A stretch of 64,000 nucleotides of DNA from Streptomyces gelaticus (GTDB taxonomy: Bacteria > Actinomycetota > Actinomycetes > Streptomycetales > Streptomycetaceae): NCBI RefSeq assembly GCF_014649535.1, contig NZ_BMTF01000018.1, forward strand, positions 49,089 to 113,088, in the 5' to 3' direction. Below the pieces are notes generated by a model. That model was not told the DNA's origin, searched no databases, and saw only the letters and a program-made list of their open reading frames with translations. Both the position numbers and the translations under genes were made by a program. Positions 51,501-61,122 of the stretch are shown piece after piece (positions within the stretch are counted from its first letter, which is position 1; each line of letters begins with the position of its first letter).

Positions 51501-51538
51501 CCGGCTGCCGGGGCGGGACCGCCCGCTCCGGCAGCCGG
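51501..51538 (-). terminator. Hairpin after the tmk fusion gene
   Basis: A perfect 11-bp stem (51501-51511 with 51528-51538) with a further GGCGGG/CCCGCC pairing in the loop begins 6 bases beyond the tmk stop on the minus strand. No T run. The rest of the 213-base gap up to holB (51332-51500) shows no feature that I recognise. Confidence 0.6.
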
Positions 51539-51544
51539 CATGGA

Positions 51545-54500
51545 TCAGCGGCGCGGGCGGCGTCCCCGGCCCGAGCGACCCGATTCCCCGTCGTCGTGCT
51601 GGTCACGGTGATCACCCAGCAGTTCGTCCGCCAGCGTCGGCAGATCGTCCAGCGGGGTCTCCTCGGCCCAGTCGGGGCGAGGACGGCGGGCGAGCCGCTC
51701 CTGGCGTTCCCGGCCTTCCCAGTGGTCCTGGGCCGACTGCGGGGCGCCCGCGTGCGGATCGCCGATCTGCGGAAGCTCACGGGTGCGCTCGTTCTCGCTC
51801 TCCGGCGCGGGGCCCGCCGGGCGCTCGTCGCGGAAGATGCCCCGCGGAATCCGGTCCGCCGGATCCGCGTCCCTGACCTCCCGCACGTCCCGCACCGGAG
51901 GAAGCACCGCCGTCTCGTCCGCCGCGCCGGGCCGCTCCGGGCGGTCCTGGATCCTGGGGATCATTGCCGTCTCGGCCTGGTCGGAGGGCGTGGCCGGGCT
52001 GTCCGGTGCGGGCACCTGCTGCGTCACGTCGTTCGGGTCGACGATCGGCGTCGGCACCGTGATCTCGTTCTCCGGCACGGATGCCGCTGCGGCGGCCTCC
52101 GCCCGTGCCTTCTCCGCCGCTGCGGCGGCCTCGGCCTCCGCCCGCCTGCGCGCCTCCTCGGCCCGCAGCAGCGCCTCCTCGGCCTTGCGCTGCTTCTCCA
52201 GCCGCAGGGCCTCGGCCTCCTTGCGCAGCCGCGCCTCCTCCTCGGCCTGCCTGCGGAGCCTGGCCTGCTCGGCCTCGCGGGCCGCTTCCTCGGCCTCGCG
52301 CCGGACCCGCTCCTCCTCGGCCACCCGCCGGGCTTCCTCGGCCCGCTGCCGGGCCTCCTCCGCCTGGCGTTCGGCCTCGCGCCGGCGGGCCTCCTCCAGC
52401 TCGCGGGCCTTGCGCTCCTCCTCCTCGGCACGGAGCTTGGCGAGCTGTTCCTGCCGCTCGCGCTCCAGCCGCTCCTCCTCGGCCTTGCGGGCCGCCTCTT
52501 CCTCGGCCCTGCGCCTGGCTTCCTCCTCGGCCGCCTTGCGGGCCTCCTCCTGGGCCTTGATCTCGGCCTCGGAGAGCGGAAGGAGCTGGTCGAGCCGGTG
52601 ACGTACGACCGTGGTGATCGACTCCGGGTCCTGGCCCGCGTCGACGACCAGGTAGCGGGTCGGGTCGGCCGCGGCCAGGGTCAGGAAGCCGGACCGCACC
52701 CGGGCGTGGAACTCCGGCGGCTCGGACTCCAGCCGGTCGGGCGCCTCGGTGAAGCGTTCCCGCGCGGTCTCCGGATCGACGTCCAGCAGCACCGTCAGAT
52801 GCGGTACGAGCCCGCTGGTCGCCCAGCGCGAGATCCGGGCGATCTCGGTCGGGGAGAGGTCGCGGCCCGCGCCCTGGTAGGCGACGGACGAGTCGATGTA
52901 GCGGTCGGAGATGACGATCGCACCGCGCTCCAGCGCCGGGCGGACGACCGAGTCGACGTGCTCGGCGCGGTCGGCGGCGTACAGCAGCGCCTCGGCCCGG
53001 TTGGACAGCCCGGCCGACGAGACGTCGAGCAGGATCGAGCGCAGCCGCTTGCCGACCGGCGTCGCGCCCGGCTCGCGGGTGACGACGACCTCGTGGCCCT
53101 TGGCGCGGATCCACTCGGCGAGCGCCTCGACCTGGGTGGACTTGCCCGCGCCGTCGCCGCCCTCCAGAGCGATGAAGAATCCGGTCGCGGCTGGAGCGAC
53201 GGCCGGGTCGCCGCCGCGCAGCGCCTCACGCAGATCGCGCCGCAGCGGCACTCCAGAGCGGTCGTCCGTCTTGGCCAGGACGATCACGGCGACCGGCAGC
53301 AGCAGCGCGCCGATCAGCATCAGGGCGAAGGCCGCTCCACCGTGCTCGAAGACGAAGTCGCCCGAGACCAGCCGGTGGGTGCCGATCGCGGCGGCCAGCA
53401 GCGGGCCCGCGAGCGCGCCGAGCGCGATGAGGACCCGTACGACGGCCTGGAGGTGCTCGGTGGTCCTGGCCCGGCGGGGCTCCTCAGTCTCCTGGTCGAC
53501 CAGGACATGACCGGTATGGGCGGCGACGCCCGCTGCGTACCCGGCGAGCACCGCGATCATCAGCACGGTCGCCGTGTCCGGCACCAGGCCCATGGCGAGC
53601 AGCGCGATACCGGTGACGGCGGTGGCCAGTGCGAGGAGCCTGCGCCGCGACAGGGTGGGCAGCACCTTGCCCGCGGTCCGGATGCCGGCACCCGTGGCGC
53701 CGGTCAGGGCGAGGATCAGCAGCGCGAGGGTGACGGGTCCGCCGCCCAGGTCGGCGGCGTGCAGCGCCGAGACCGCGGCAGCGGCGGCGATGGCCCCGGC
53801 GACCGCGGCCGACGCGCCGACGACCAGCGGGACGGCTCCGGTGCGGCCCCGGTCGGGTCCGTTGTCGGCCGACGGCCGCCGCAGGCCCTCCAGCGGCGAG
53901 CGCGGGCGGGGGGTCTGCGTACCGGGCAGTTCCAGGAAGTACAGGATGGAGACCGACGCCGAGAAGAGCCCGGCCGCTACGTACGAGCCGAGGGCCGCCT
54001 GGTGGAGCGAGAACCACTCCAGGCCCGAGCCCAGCAGGTTGCCGACGAGGGTGGCGACGAGCAGGACGGCCGCCGCGACCGGGATCGCGGCGAAGTCGGT
54101 ACGGACGGAGAGCCGGCGCAGTGCGTCGAGGTGGTCGGGCAGCGGGCGGACCGCGGCGCCCTCGGGGGGCGGGGCGGGCAGCAGCGCGGGCGCGGCGCCG
54201 TCCTTGGCGACCGTCCACAGGCGTTCGGCCGCGCCGACGACGAAGACGGTGATGAGGATCATCATGAGTGCCTTGTCGGGCATCCAGTCGATCCACAGCG
54301 GCGCGACGACCAGCAGGGCGAGCCGCAGACCGTCCGTCCCGATCATCAGCCACCGCCGGTCCAGCGGTCCTCCGGGCGCGGTGAGCGTCGTCAGCGGCCC
54401 GAGAAGTACGGCTCCGAAGAGCAGGGTGGCAAGGATCCGGGCACCGAACACCGCGGCGACGGCAAAGGCCGCACCTCGGTACCCGGCTCCGAATGAGCCC

Positions 54501-54700
54501 TCCAGGACCGCCGCTTGCAGCGACATCAGCACCAGCACGAGAAGGGCGAGTGCATCGCCGGTACTGCCGACGAACTGTGCGCTCCACAACCGCTTCAGCG
54601 GAGGAACACGCAACAGGGCTCGTACGGCGCGCTCGCGTGAGTCTGCGGCAAGTGTGTCGGAGGTGGGGCTCACGACCGTTGGCTGCTCGGCTCGCGTCAT
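51545..54700 (-). CDS. tmk: Thymidylate kinase fused to an MFS-like membrane domain and a long helix
   Basis: The product has 1051 residues, about five times a normal dTMP kinase. Residues 30-475 form a transporter-like domain with 10-12 membrane helices. The kinase is at about 506-708: P-loop EGGDGAGKST (513-522), VVTREPGATPVGKRL and the DRYIDSSVAYQGAGRDLSP loop, described in part. It makes dTDP from dTMP. Residues 711-873 are an uninterrupted Glu/Arg/Ala-rich helix like ER/K single alpha-helices. The tail is disordered, Pro/Arg/Asp-rich. The kinase is thus tied to the membrane. I recall the same fusion in other Streptomyces. ATG at 54700. What the transporter-like part moves, if anything, is unknown. 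Confidence 0.9.
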   Translation of the reverse strand: MTRAEQPTVVSPTSDTLAADSRERAVRALLRVPPLKRLWSAQFVGSTGDALALLVLVLMSLQAAVLEGSFGAGYRGAAFAVAAVFGARILATLLFGAVLLGPLTTLTAPGGPLDRRWLMIGTDGLRLALLVVAPLWIDWMPDKALMMILITVFVVGAAERLWTVAKDGAAPALLPAPPPEGAAVRPLPDHLDALRRLSVRTDFAAIPVAAAVLLVATLVGNLLGSGLEWFSLHQAALGSYVAAGLFSASVSILYFLELPGTQTPRPRSPLEGLRRPSADNGPDRGRTGAVPLVVGASAAVAGAIAAAAAVSALHAADLGGGPVTLALLILALTGATGAGIRTAGKVLPTLSRRRLLALATAVTGIALLAMGLVPDTATVLMIAVLAGYAAGVAAHTGHVLVDQETEEPRRARTTEHLQAVVRVLIALGALAGPLLAAAIGTHRLVSGDFVFEHGGAAFALMLIGALLLPVAVIVLAKTDDRSGVPLRRDLREALRGGDPAVAPAATGFFIALEGGDGAGKSTQVEALAEWIRAKGHEVVVTREPGATPVGKRLRSILLDVSSAGLSNRAEALLYAADRAEHVDSVVRPALERGAIVISDRYIDSSVAYQGAGRDLSPTEIARISRWATSGLVPHLTVLLDVDPETARERFTEAPDRLESEPPEFHARVRSGFLTLAAADPTRYLVVDAGQDPESITTVVRHRLDQLLPLSEAEIKAQEEARKAAEEEARRRAEEEAARKAEEERLERERQEQLAKLRAEEEERKARELEEARRREAERQAEEARQRAEEARRVAEEERVRREAEEAAREAEQARLRRQAEEEARLRKEAEALRLEKQRKAEEALLRAEEARRRAEAEAAAAAEKARAEAAAAASVPENEITVPTPIVDPNDVTQQVPAPDSPATPSDQAETAMIPRIQDRPERPGAADETAVLPPVRDVREVRDADPADRIPRGIFRDERPAGPAPESENERTRELPQIGDPHAGAPQSAQDHWEGRERQERLARRPRPDWAEETPLDDLPTLADELLGDHRDQHDDGESGRSGRGRRPRR

Positions 54701-54774
54701 CCGCCCAGCCTATCCGGAGCGGCGGGGTCCCCGGAGGCCCCGTCCGAACATACGGGCGCTCGGGCACCCGCACG

Positions 54775-54818
54775 CGAACGCCCCGGGGGGGCGGAAGATC
54801 CGGCCCCCGGGGCGTTCG
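54775..54818 (-). terminator. Terminator after topA
   Basis: A perfect 15-bp stem (54775-54789 with 54804-54818) with a 14-base loop begins 11 bases beyond the topA stop. It separates topA from the tmk fusion gene. Confidence 0.75.
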
Positions 54819-54828
54819 CCCGTGCCGC

Positions 54829-57684
54829 TCAGTCCTCCGTGGACGAGGCCGCAGTCGTCTTCTTCGCCGCGGTCGTCTTCTTGGCGGCCGTCTTCTTCGC
54901 GGTCGTCTTCTTCGCCGCGGTCTTCTTGGCCGCCGCCGTGGTCTTCTTGGCAGCGGTCTTCTTCGCGGTCGCCGCGGATTTCTTGGCCGGGGCCTTCTTC
55001 GCCGTCTTCTTCTTGGCGGGCCCCTTGGCACGCTTCTCGGCGAGCAGCTCGTAGCCGCGCTCCGGCGTGATGTCCTCGACGCTGTCGCCGGTGCGCAGCG
55101 TCGCGTTGGTCTCGCCGTCGGTGACGTACGCGCCGAAACGGCCGTCCTTGACCACGACCGGAGCCCCGCTCACCGGGTCCGTGCCCAGTTCCTTCAGCGG
55201 CGGCTTGGCGGCGGCCCGGCCGCGCTGCTTGGGCTGGGCGTAGATCGCGAGGGCCTCTTCGAGGGTGATGTCGAACAGCTGGTCCTCGGAGGTGAGCGAG
55301 CGCGAGTCCGTGCCCTTCTTCAGGTACGGGCCGTAGCGGCCGTTCTGCGCGGTGATCTCGACACCCTCGGCGTCCTCGCCGACGACCCGCGGCAGCGACA
55401 TCAGCTTGAGCGCGTCGGCCAGCGTGACCGTGTCCAGGGACATGGTCTTGAAGAGCGAGGCGGTCCGCGGCTTCACCGCGTTCTTGCCGGTCTTCGGGGT
55501 GCCCTCGGGCAGCACCTCGGTGACGTACGGGCCGTAGCGCCCGTCCTTGGCGATGATCTGGTGGCCGGTGACCGGGTCCGCACCGAGTTCGAAGTCGCCG
55601 CTCGGCTTGGCCAGCAGCTCCTCCGCGTACTCCACGGACAGCTCGTCGGGCGCCAGGTCCTCCGGCACGTCCGCCCGCTGGTGGCCCTCGGCGTCCTTCT
55701 CACCGCGCTCGATGTACGGGCCGTAGCGGCCGACGCGGAGCTTGATTTCGTTGCCGACGGGGAAGGAGGAGATCTCCCGGGCGTCGATCGCGCCGAGGTC
55801 GGTGACGAGATCCTTCAGACCGCCGAGGTGGTCGCCGTCGCCGTTGCCCGCGGCGGAGGCCGCGCCACTGACGGCGTCGTCGCCCTCGCCGAAGTAGAAA
55901 CGCCTCAGCCACGGCACGGCCTGGGCCTCGCCCCGCGCGATACGGTCGAGGTCGTCCTCCATCTTCGCGGTGAAGTCGTAGTCGACGAGCCGGCCGAAGT
56001 GCTTCTCCAGCAGGTTGACCACGGCGAAGGAGAGGAACGACGGGACGAGCGCCGTGCCCTTCTTGAAGACGTAGCCGCGGTCCAGGATCGTGCCGATGAT
56101 CGACGCGTACGTCGACGGGCGGCCGATCTCGCGCTCTTCGAGCTCCTTGACCAGCGAGGCCTCGGTGTAGCGGGCCGGCGGCTTGGTCGCGTGGCCGTCG
56201 GCCGAGATCTCCTCGGCGGACAGCGCGTCGCCCTCGGCGACCTGCGGGAGTCGCCGCTCGCGGTCGTCGAGCTCGGCGTTCGGGTCGTCGGCGCCCTCGA
56301 CGTACGCCTTCATGAAGCCGTGGAAGGTGATCGTCTTGCCGGACGCGGAGAATTCGGCGTCCCGGCCGTCGCTCGCCCGGCCACCGATCTTGACGGTGAC
56401 GGAGTTGCCGACCGCGTCCTTCATCTGGGAAGCGACGGTCCGCTTCCAGATCAGCTCGTACAGCCGGAACTGGTCGCCGTTCAGGCCGGTCTCGGCGGGG
56501 GTGCGGAAGCGGTCGCCGGAGGGGCGGATCGCCTCGTGCGCCTCCTGCGCGTTCTTGACCTTCCCGGCGTACGTGCGGGGCTTGTCCGGCAGGTAGTCGG
56601 CGCCGTAGAGCTGGGTGACCTGTGCGCGGGCCGCGGCGACCGCGGTGTCCGAGAGGGTCGTGGAGTCGGTACGCATGTAGGTGATGAAGCCGTTCTCGTA
56701 CAGCTTCTGCGCGACCTGCATGGTGGCCTTGGCCCCGAAGCCCAGCTTCCGGCTCGCCTCCTGCTGGAGGGTCGTCGTGCGGAACGGGGCGTACGGCGAG
56801 CGGCGGTACGGCTTCGACTCGACGGACCGTACGGCGAACGTGGCGTCGGCGAGCGCGGCGGCCAGGGCGCGGGCGTTCGTCTCGTCCAGGTGCAGCACCT
56901 GGCCGGAGCCGGGCTTCAGCTGTCCGTCCGGGCCGAAGTCGCGGCCCTGGGCGATGCGGCGGCCGTCGACCGTGCTCAGGCGGGCGGCGAGGGCCGACGG
57001 GTCGGAGGCGTCACCGGGGCGGCCGGTGGCGAAGGTGCCGGTGAGATCCCAGTACTCGGCGGAGCGGAAGGCGATGCGCTCGCGCTCCCGCTCGACGACG
57101 AGCCGGGTCGCCACGGACTGGACACGGCCGGCCGACAGCCGCGGCATGACCTTCTTCCACAGGACCGGCGACACCTCGTAGCCGTAGAGGCGGTCGAGGA
57201 TGCGGCGGGTCTCCTGGGCGTCGACCATGCGCTGGTTGAGCTCGCGCGGGTTGGCGACGGCGGCCCGGATCGCGTCCTTGGTGATCTCGTGGAACACCAT
57301 CCGGTGCACCGGGACCTTGGGCTTCAGGACTTCCTGCAGGTGCCAGGCGATGGCTTCGCCCTCGCGGTCCTCATCGGTGGCGAGGAAGAGTTCGTCGGAC
57401 TCGGCCAGCAGCTGCTTGAGCTTCCTGACCTGCGCTTTCTTGTCCGCGTTGACGACATAGACGGGCTGGAAGTCATGCTCGACATCGACGCCGAGCCGAC
57501 GGACCTCGCCGGTGTACTCGTCCGGAACCTCTGCGGCGCCGTTCGGCAGGTCGCGGATGTGCCCGACGCTCGCCTCGACGACGTATCCGGGGCCGAGGTA
57601 GCCCTTGATCGTCTTCGCCTTGGCAGGCGACTCGACGATGACGAGTCGGCGGCCGCCCTGTGCGGTCTCGCTGGTCGGGGACAA
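54829..57684 (-). CDS. topA: DNA topoisomerase I
   Basis: The product has 951 residues from TTG at 57684 (GGAGAGAAGAG upstream). TopA relaxes negative supercoils. The toprim domain begins RRLVIVESPAKAKTIKGYLG; the acidic triad is in LFLATDEDREGEA; the active-site Tyr is in GFITYMRTDSTTLS. Later come several repeats with RYGPYI/RYGPYV and DG(R)(F/Y)G motifs, and the last ~65 residues are KKTAAKKTT-type lysine repeats, as in other Streptomyces, where they confer processivity. No Cys4 zinc finger is present. A longer in-frame ATG start exists at 57777 but lacks a ribosome site and family support. It lies upstream of tmk and holB on the same strand. Confidence 0.95.
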   Translation of the reverse strand: MSPTSETAQGGRRLVIVESPAKAKTIKGYLGPGYVVEASVGHIRDLPNGAAEVPDEYTGEVRRLGVDVEHDFQPVYVVNADKKAQVRKLKQLLAESDELFLATDEDREGEAIAWHLQEVLKPKVPVHRMVFHEITKDAIRAAVANPRELNQRMVDAQETRRILDRLYGYEVSPVLWKKVMPRLSAGRVQSVATRLVVERERERIAFRSAEYWDLTGTFATGRPGDASDPSALAARLSTVDGRRIAQGRDFGPDGQLKPGSGQVLHLDETNARALAAALADATFAVRSVESKPYRRSPYAPFRTTTLQQEASRKLGFGAKATMQVAQKLYENGFITYMRTDSTTLSDTAVAAARAQVTQLYGADYLPDKPRTYAGKVKNAQEAHEAIRPSGDRFRTPAETGLNGDQFRLYELIWKRTVASQMKDAVGNSVTVKIGGRASDGRDAEFSASGKTITFHGFMKAYVEGADDPNAELDDRERRLPQVAEGDALSAEEISADGHATKPPARYTEASLVKELEEREIGRPSTYASIIGTILDRGYVFKKGTALVPSFLSFAVVNLLEKHFGRLVDYDFTAKMEDDLDRIARGEAQAVPWLRRFYFGEGDDAVSGAASAAGNGDGDHLGGLKDLVTDLGAIDAREISSFPVGNEIKLRVGRYGPYIERGEKDAEGHQRADVPEDLAPDELSVEYAEELLAKPSGDFELGADPVTGHQIIAKDGRYGPYVTEVLPEGTPKTGKNAVKPRTASLFKTMSLDTVTLADALKLMSLPRVVGEDAEGVEITAQNGRYGPYLKKGTDSRSLTSEDQLFDITLEEALAIYAQPKQRGRAAAKPPLKELGTDPVSGAPVVVKDGRFGAYVTDGETNATLRTGDSVEDITPERGYELLAEKRAKGPAKKKTAKKAPAKKSAATAKKTAAKKTTAAAKKTAAKKTTAKKTAAKKTTAAKKTTAASSTED

Positions 57685-58013
57685 CTTCGCTCTTCTCTCC
57701 GGTCGACGCTCGGTGGGCATCCGGGCAGCGCGATGACGCTGCCGACGGTGCTGTCGCTGCGGAGTGTGACGGTACAACCCGCCCCCGTGTCAAACGGCAA
57801 AAGCCCGCAACGGCCACTCGAACGGTAACCCGACTTCCGCCATTCCTGCCGCCCGGACCGTCCGGTACGCCGCGTGCGCGGTCGCTGCCTGCGGGTTTCC
57901 GGGTGCTGTTGCGGCGCTGCGGTCCCCGGCGGCGGGCCGCGTACGGTCCGGGCGTGTTCCCCGCCACTGCCCCCGTGTTCTGCGGGCCGCCGGCCGGGCC
58001 GGTGGGAAGTGGA
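57685..58013 (-). promoter_or_regulatory. topA upstream region
   Basis: This 329-base stretch lies between the topA start and the stop of the small upstream membrane gene. A TTGACA hexamer on the minus strand (57788-57793) is a possible -35, about 100 bases before the TTG, but I see no good -10 at 16-19 bases. No gene is supported here. topA promoters respond to supercoiling in Streptomyces; nothing here shows it directly. Confidence 0.35.
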
Positions 58014-58211
58014 TCAGATACGGGTGAAGCACCACACGCCGAGGACGAGAAAGAGTACGCCGAACACAGTGGCGAGAGCGGCGGAGGCGACGGGGCTCAC
58101 ACCATGCGCCACCGGCGCGCGGTGCAGCACGCGCGCCCCCGTCCACAGCAGCAGCGCGGCACCGAACAGCGTGAACGCCGCTCCGGCGAAGACTGCAGGT
58201 CCGCTCTCCAT
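58014..58211 (-). CDS. Small two-helix membrane protein
   Basis: The product has 65 residues: ATG at 58211 with GGGAGG 9 bases upstream. Two hydrophobic helices (about 6-24 and 43-62) with a His/Arg turn between them (HRAPVAHG) make a hairpin membrane protein. It ends 329 bases before topA on the same strand. No family is recognised. The clean ribosome site and codon bias speak for a real gene. Function unknown. Confidence 0.65.
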   Translation of the reverse strand: MESGPAVFAGAAFTLFGAALLLWTGARVLHRAPVAHGVSPVASAALATVFGVLFLVLGVWCFTRI

Positions 58212-58614
58212 GCCCGTGCGCCTCCCTGTCCCTGCCCGGCCGGGGCGGGTGCCCTCCGGTCCGGGGAGGCTGCCACCCCGGGGCGTCGCCGATGCGAACC
58301 CCGGGTGAATGGCCGGATTCACCCGGCTCCGTCCGGTCCCGTGGCCATGGGGCGGGCCGGGGACGGACACGGGGTGGGCACCCCGGGCGCGGACCGGCCG
58401 ACGGGCCGACCCGGGCGCCGTCCAAAACCCTCGCCCCCGCATCATCCGGAATCCGCGTCCTCCGCGACGCACCGGACGGCGACGAACCGGAAGCCGCTGA
58501 TCGCAGCACCCTTTCTTTACGTACGGCACCACGCGCCCGAAAGGGAACGGAGCCCGGGAGGACCGGCCGCACAGCCGGCGCACCACAGGCCCCGCCCGAC
58601 CGGACCGGCGCCGA
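58212..58614. other. 403-base gene-free stretch
   Basis: This stretch lies between the start of the small membrane gene and the stop of the methyltransferase gene, both leftward. I find no frame with plausible codon use or ribosome site. A CCTTTC ... GAAAGG pair at about 58510-58550 could form a weak hairpin after the methyltransferase gene. Otherwise I see nothing definite. Confidence 0.4.
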
Positions 58615-60129
58615 TCAGCCCGCCGGAGGAACCGGCTCCAGGAAGCCCTCCTCGACCAGCAGCCGGATCGCCTGCGGGGTCCGGTCACGCAGCAGCACCG
58701 GGTCCTCGTTCATCAACTGGGCGATCGCGTCCAGAATCCGGCCCGCGGGCAGCGTCCCGTCGCACACGCCCGCGAAGCCGGCGCCGACGGCGTCGACCTT
58801 CGTCGCACGCCGCATGCCCCGGTTCTGACGGAGCACCACATGCTCCGGGTCCTCCGCGCCCGGCAGGCCGACCTGCTCCTGCACGACCTCGGCCGCCAGG
58901 GTGAAGTGCCCGGCCAGGAGCGCCGCGTCGTCCTGCTCGCGGAGGTAGTCCTGGCGTGCGAAGTGGGCCTCGACGGCCGGGCCGAGCGGCTGCTCCACCG
59001 CGTGCGGCCACTCCTCGATCACAACGGACGGATGACCGGCGGCGGCCGCGGCGGACTTGCGCAGGGTGATCCAGCCGAAGCCGACGCCCTTGGTCTTGCG
59101 GGCCTCGAACTCGTCCAGCCAGGCGTCGTACCGCGCGGCGTACTCGGCAGGGTCCGTACGGTGGTCGCCGCTGTCGCGCAGCCACAGCTCGGCGTACTGC
59201 GTGACGTCCTGGACCTCGCGCTGCACGATCCAGGCGTCGCAGCCGTACGGGACCCAGGAACTCAGCCGGTTCTGCCACTCCTCGCCCTCGATGTGCTGCC
59301 AGTTGGCGAGGAAGTGGGCGTATCCGCCCTCGTTCAGCCGGTCGCCGGTCTGCTGCACCAGCGTCCGGCACAGATCGTCACCGCCCATGCCGCCGTCGCG
59401 GTAGGTGAGGCGGGCGCCGGGCGAGATGACGAACGGGGGGTTGGAGACGATCAGGTCGTACGTCTCGTCGCCGACCGGTTCGTACAGCGAGCCCTGGTGC
59501 AGTTCGGCCGGGGCGGCGCCGGACAGCGCGAGCGTCAGCCGGGTGAAGTCCAGCGCACGCGGGTTGAGGTCGGTGGCCGTGACCCTGGTGGCGTGCTGCG
59601 AGGCGTGCAGCGCCTGGATGCCGGAGCCCGTACCGATGTCGAGCGCGGAGGCGACAGGCGTACGGACGGTGATCCCGGCGAGCGTGGTGGACGCCCCGCC
59701 GACCCCCAGCACCACACCCTCCTCGCGCGAACCGATGCCGCCCGCGCCACCGACCGCACAGCCCAGGTCGGAGACGATGTACCAGTCCTGCCCCTCGGGC
59801 CCGCTGTACGGCCGGACGTCCACCGCCGCCCGCACCTCGTCGCCGGCTCGGGTCACCCAGCCGTCCTCGACGCACTCGGCCAGCGGGAGCGCGGCGCGGG
59901 CCCGCCCGTACGGCACGGGGTGCTGGAGCAGGAAGAGCCGCACCAGCGTTTCGAGCGGGGAGTCGCCCCGGGTGGCGCGCAACGCCGGGACCGTCTCGCT
60001 GCGGGCGAGCGCGGCGTAGGCGGGCGCGCCGAGCAGGTCGAGGAGTCCGTCGGCAGTGAAGGCGGCGGCAAGCAGGGCTTCGCGGAGCCGGGGCGAACGG
60101 CCGGGCACGGGGAGACTGGTCGTACTCAC
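58615..60129 (-). CDS. SAM-dependent methyltransferase with N-terminal helical domain (HemK/RlmG-like)
   Basis: The product has 504 residues. The Rossmann domain is central: SALDIGTGSGIQALHAS as motif I, ATDLNPRALDF, then VSNPPFVISPG (motif IV NPPF), typical of enzymes that methylate glutamine or adenine/guanine amino groups. The N-terminal 150 residues (DGLLDLLGAPAYAALARSETVPALRA) look like a helical substrate-recognition domain, and the C-terminal 200 are specific to actinobacterial relatives. Substrate is not shown: a release factor, ribosomal protein or rRNA base is possible. ATG at 60129. The lipoprotein gene starts on the same strand 49 bases upstream. Confidence 0.85.
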   Translation of the reverse strand: MSTTSLPVPGRSPRLREALLAAAFTADGLLDLLGAPAYAALARSETVPALRATRGDSPLETLVRLFLLQHPVPYGRARAALPLAECVEDGWVTRAGDEVRAAVDVRPYSGPEGQDWYIVSDLGCAVGGAGGIGSREEGVVLGVGGASTTLAGITVRTPVASALDIGTGSGIQALHASQHATRVTATDLNPRALDFTRLTLALSGAAPAELHQGSLYEPVGDETYDLIVSNPPFVISPGARLTYRDGGMGGDDLCRTLVQQTGDRLNEGGYAHFLANWQHIEGEEWQNRLSSWVPYGCDAWIVQREVQDVTQYAELWLRDSGDHRTDPAEYAARYDAWLDEFEARKTKGVGFGWITLRKSAAAAAGHPSVVIEEWPHAVEQPLGPAVEAHFARQDYLREQDDAALLAGHFTLAAEVVQEQVGLPGAEDPEHVVLRQNRGMRRATKVDAVGAGFAGVCDGTLPAGRILDAIAQLMNEDPVLLRDRTPQAIRLLVEEGFLEPVPPAG

Positions 60130-60178
60130 CCACCCATTGTGGCCGCTCCCGCTGACAACCGCTGCTGCCGCCGCCCGG

Positions 60179-60796
60179 TCACGACTTCTTGCCGGACGAG
60201 GCGGAAGGCTCCGTGGACGGCGAGGCGGCGGACTTCGGCGGCACCGAGGCCGTCGGCTTCTGGCAGCCCTTCTGCTTCGCCATCGCGGTGCCGACCTCGC
60301 CGGACTGGAGCTTCTTCAACGCCTCGTCACCACTGGTGCTGATCTTGTTCAGCTCGTCCGCGATGCCCTTGAGCCCATCGGCGAACTTCGCCTGGTCCTT
60401 CGTATCGAGCGCGTCGACCTTCTTCTGCAGGTTCGCGTACGCCGCGGAGGACGCCTGGAGCTCCTTCACGGCCTTCTTGTGCGTGGTCTCACCGCCGTCG
60501 ACCGGCGGCGGGCCCGCGGAGTCGACCGCCCCGCCCAGCGCCTTGTACGCCTGCGAGATCTGCTGGAAGGCGGCCGAGTCGGTCTTCTGGACATCGGCGG
60601 GCTTGCTGTTGTCGGCGGTCTGCTGCTGGATGGCGGCGTTGGCGTTCGCGATCTTCTGGAGCTGGGGCTGCACCTGGTCGCAGACCTTCTTGGCCCAGTC
60701 GTTCACCTTGTCGCTGTTGTCGTCGCTGCTGCAGCCCGACAGCGTCAGTACCAGTACCGCACCGCCGGACAGCGCGGCCGCAAGCTTCTTGTTCAC
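60179..60796 (-). CDS. Small secreted lipoprotein with helical core
   Basis: The product has 205 residues. The signal ends with the lipobox LSGC. The mature part (about 30-175) is helical and hydrophilic with three or four amphipathic helices (VNDWAKKVCDQVQPQLQKIAN at the start). Two Cys (about 39 and 178) may pair. The tail is Pro/Ser/Ala-rich. It is probably fixed to the outer face of the membrane. Related small secreted proteins are common in Streptomyces next to this methyltransferase. Function unknown. ATG at 60796. Confidence 0.82.
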   Translation of the reverse strand: MNKKLAAALSGGAVLVLTLSGCSSDDNSDKVNDWAKKVCDQVQPQLQKIANANAAIQQQTADNSKPADVQKTDSAAFQQISQAYKALGGAVDSAGPPPVDGGETTHKKAVKELQASSAAYANLQKKVDALDTKDQAKFADGLKGIADELNKISTSGDEALKKLQSGEVGTAMAKQKGCQKPTASVPPKSAASPSTEPSASSGKKS

Positions 60797-61122
60797 CGGA
60801 TCGGTCCCTTCCGAGGCTCTCGGCCCCGGAACTTACACGGCGAGCGCCCTCCGCCCGGGTGCCGGGTGTCCGATGAGTGACCTTTTGTAGCCATTTGCAC
60901 CAAGGGAAATGAGGGAGATACAACTCACCCGCACAGCCTTCGACACTCGGGAACACCCGCACGAACAACCACACGAACGGGGTACATACCGGCGGCAGGC
61001 CGACGACAGACCCGCGCATCGGCCGAGATGCGACCGGGCGGACGGAGCATCACCATGCGCCGCCCGCCCGGTCATCGGGGCCGAGTCGGGCTGTGCACCG
61101 ACCACCCGCCCCGGCCCCGATG
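60797..61122. other. Gap between hppA and the lipoprotein gene, with a terminator-like hairpin
   Basis: This 326-base stretch has no supported gene. A perfect 10-bp stem at 61032-61041 with 61064-61073, plus an inner GCAT/ATGC pair, lies about 50-90 bases beyond the hppA stop and probably ends its transcript. The part from 60797 to 60930 holds the promoter and leader of the lipoprotein gene. Confidence 0.5.

Noticed and set aside
50081..57828. Two very long plus-strand open frames opposite holB, tmk and topA
   Set aside because: These are shadows of the minus-strand genes, whose products are recognisable in full. Open antisense frames are common at this G+C content.
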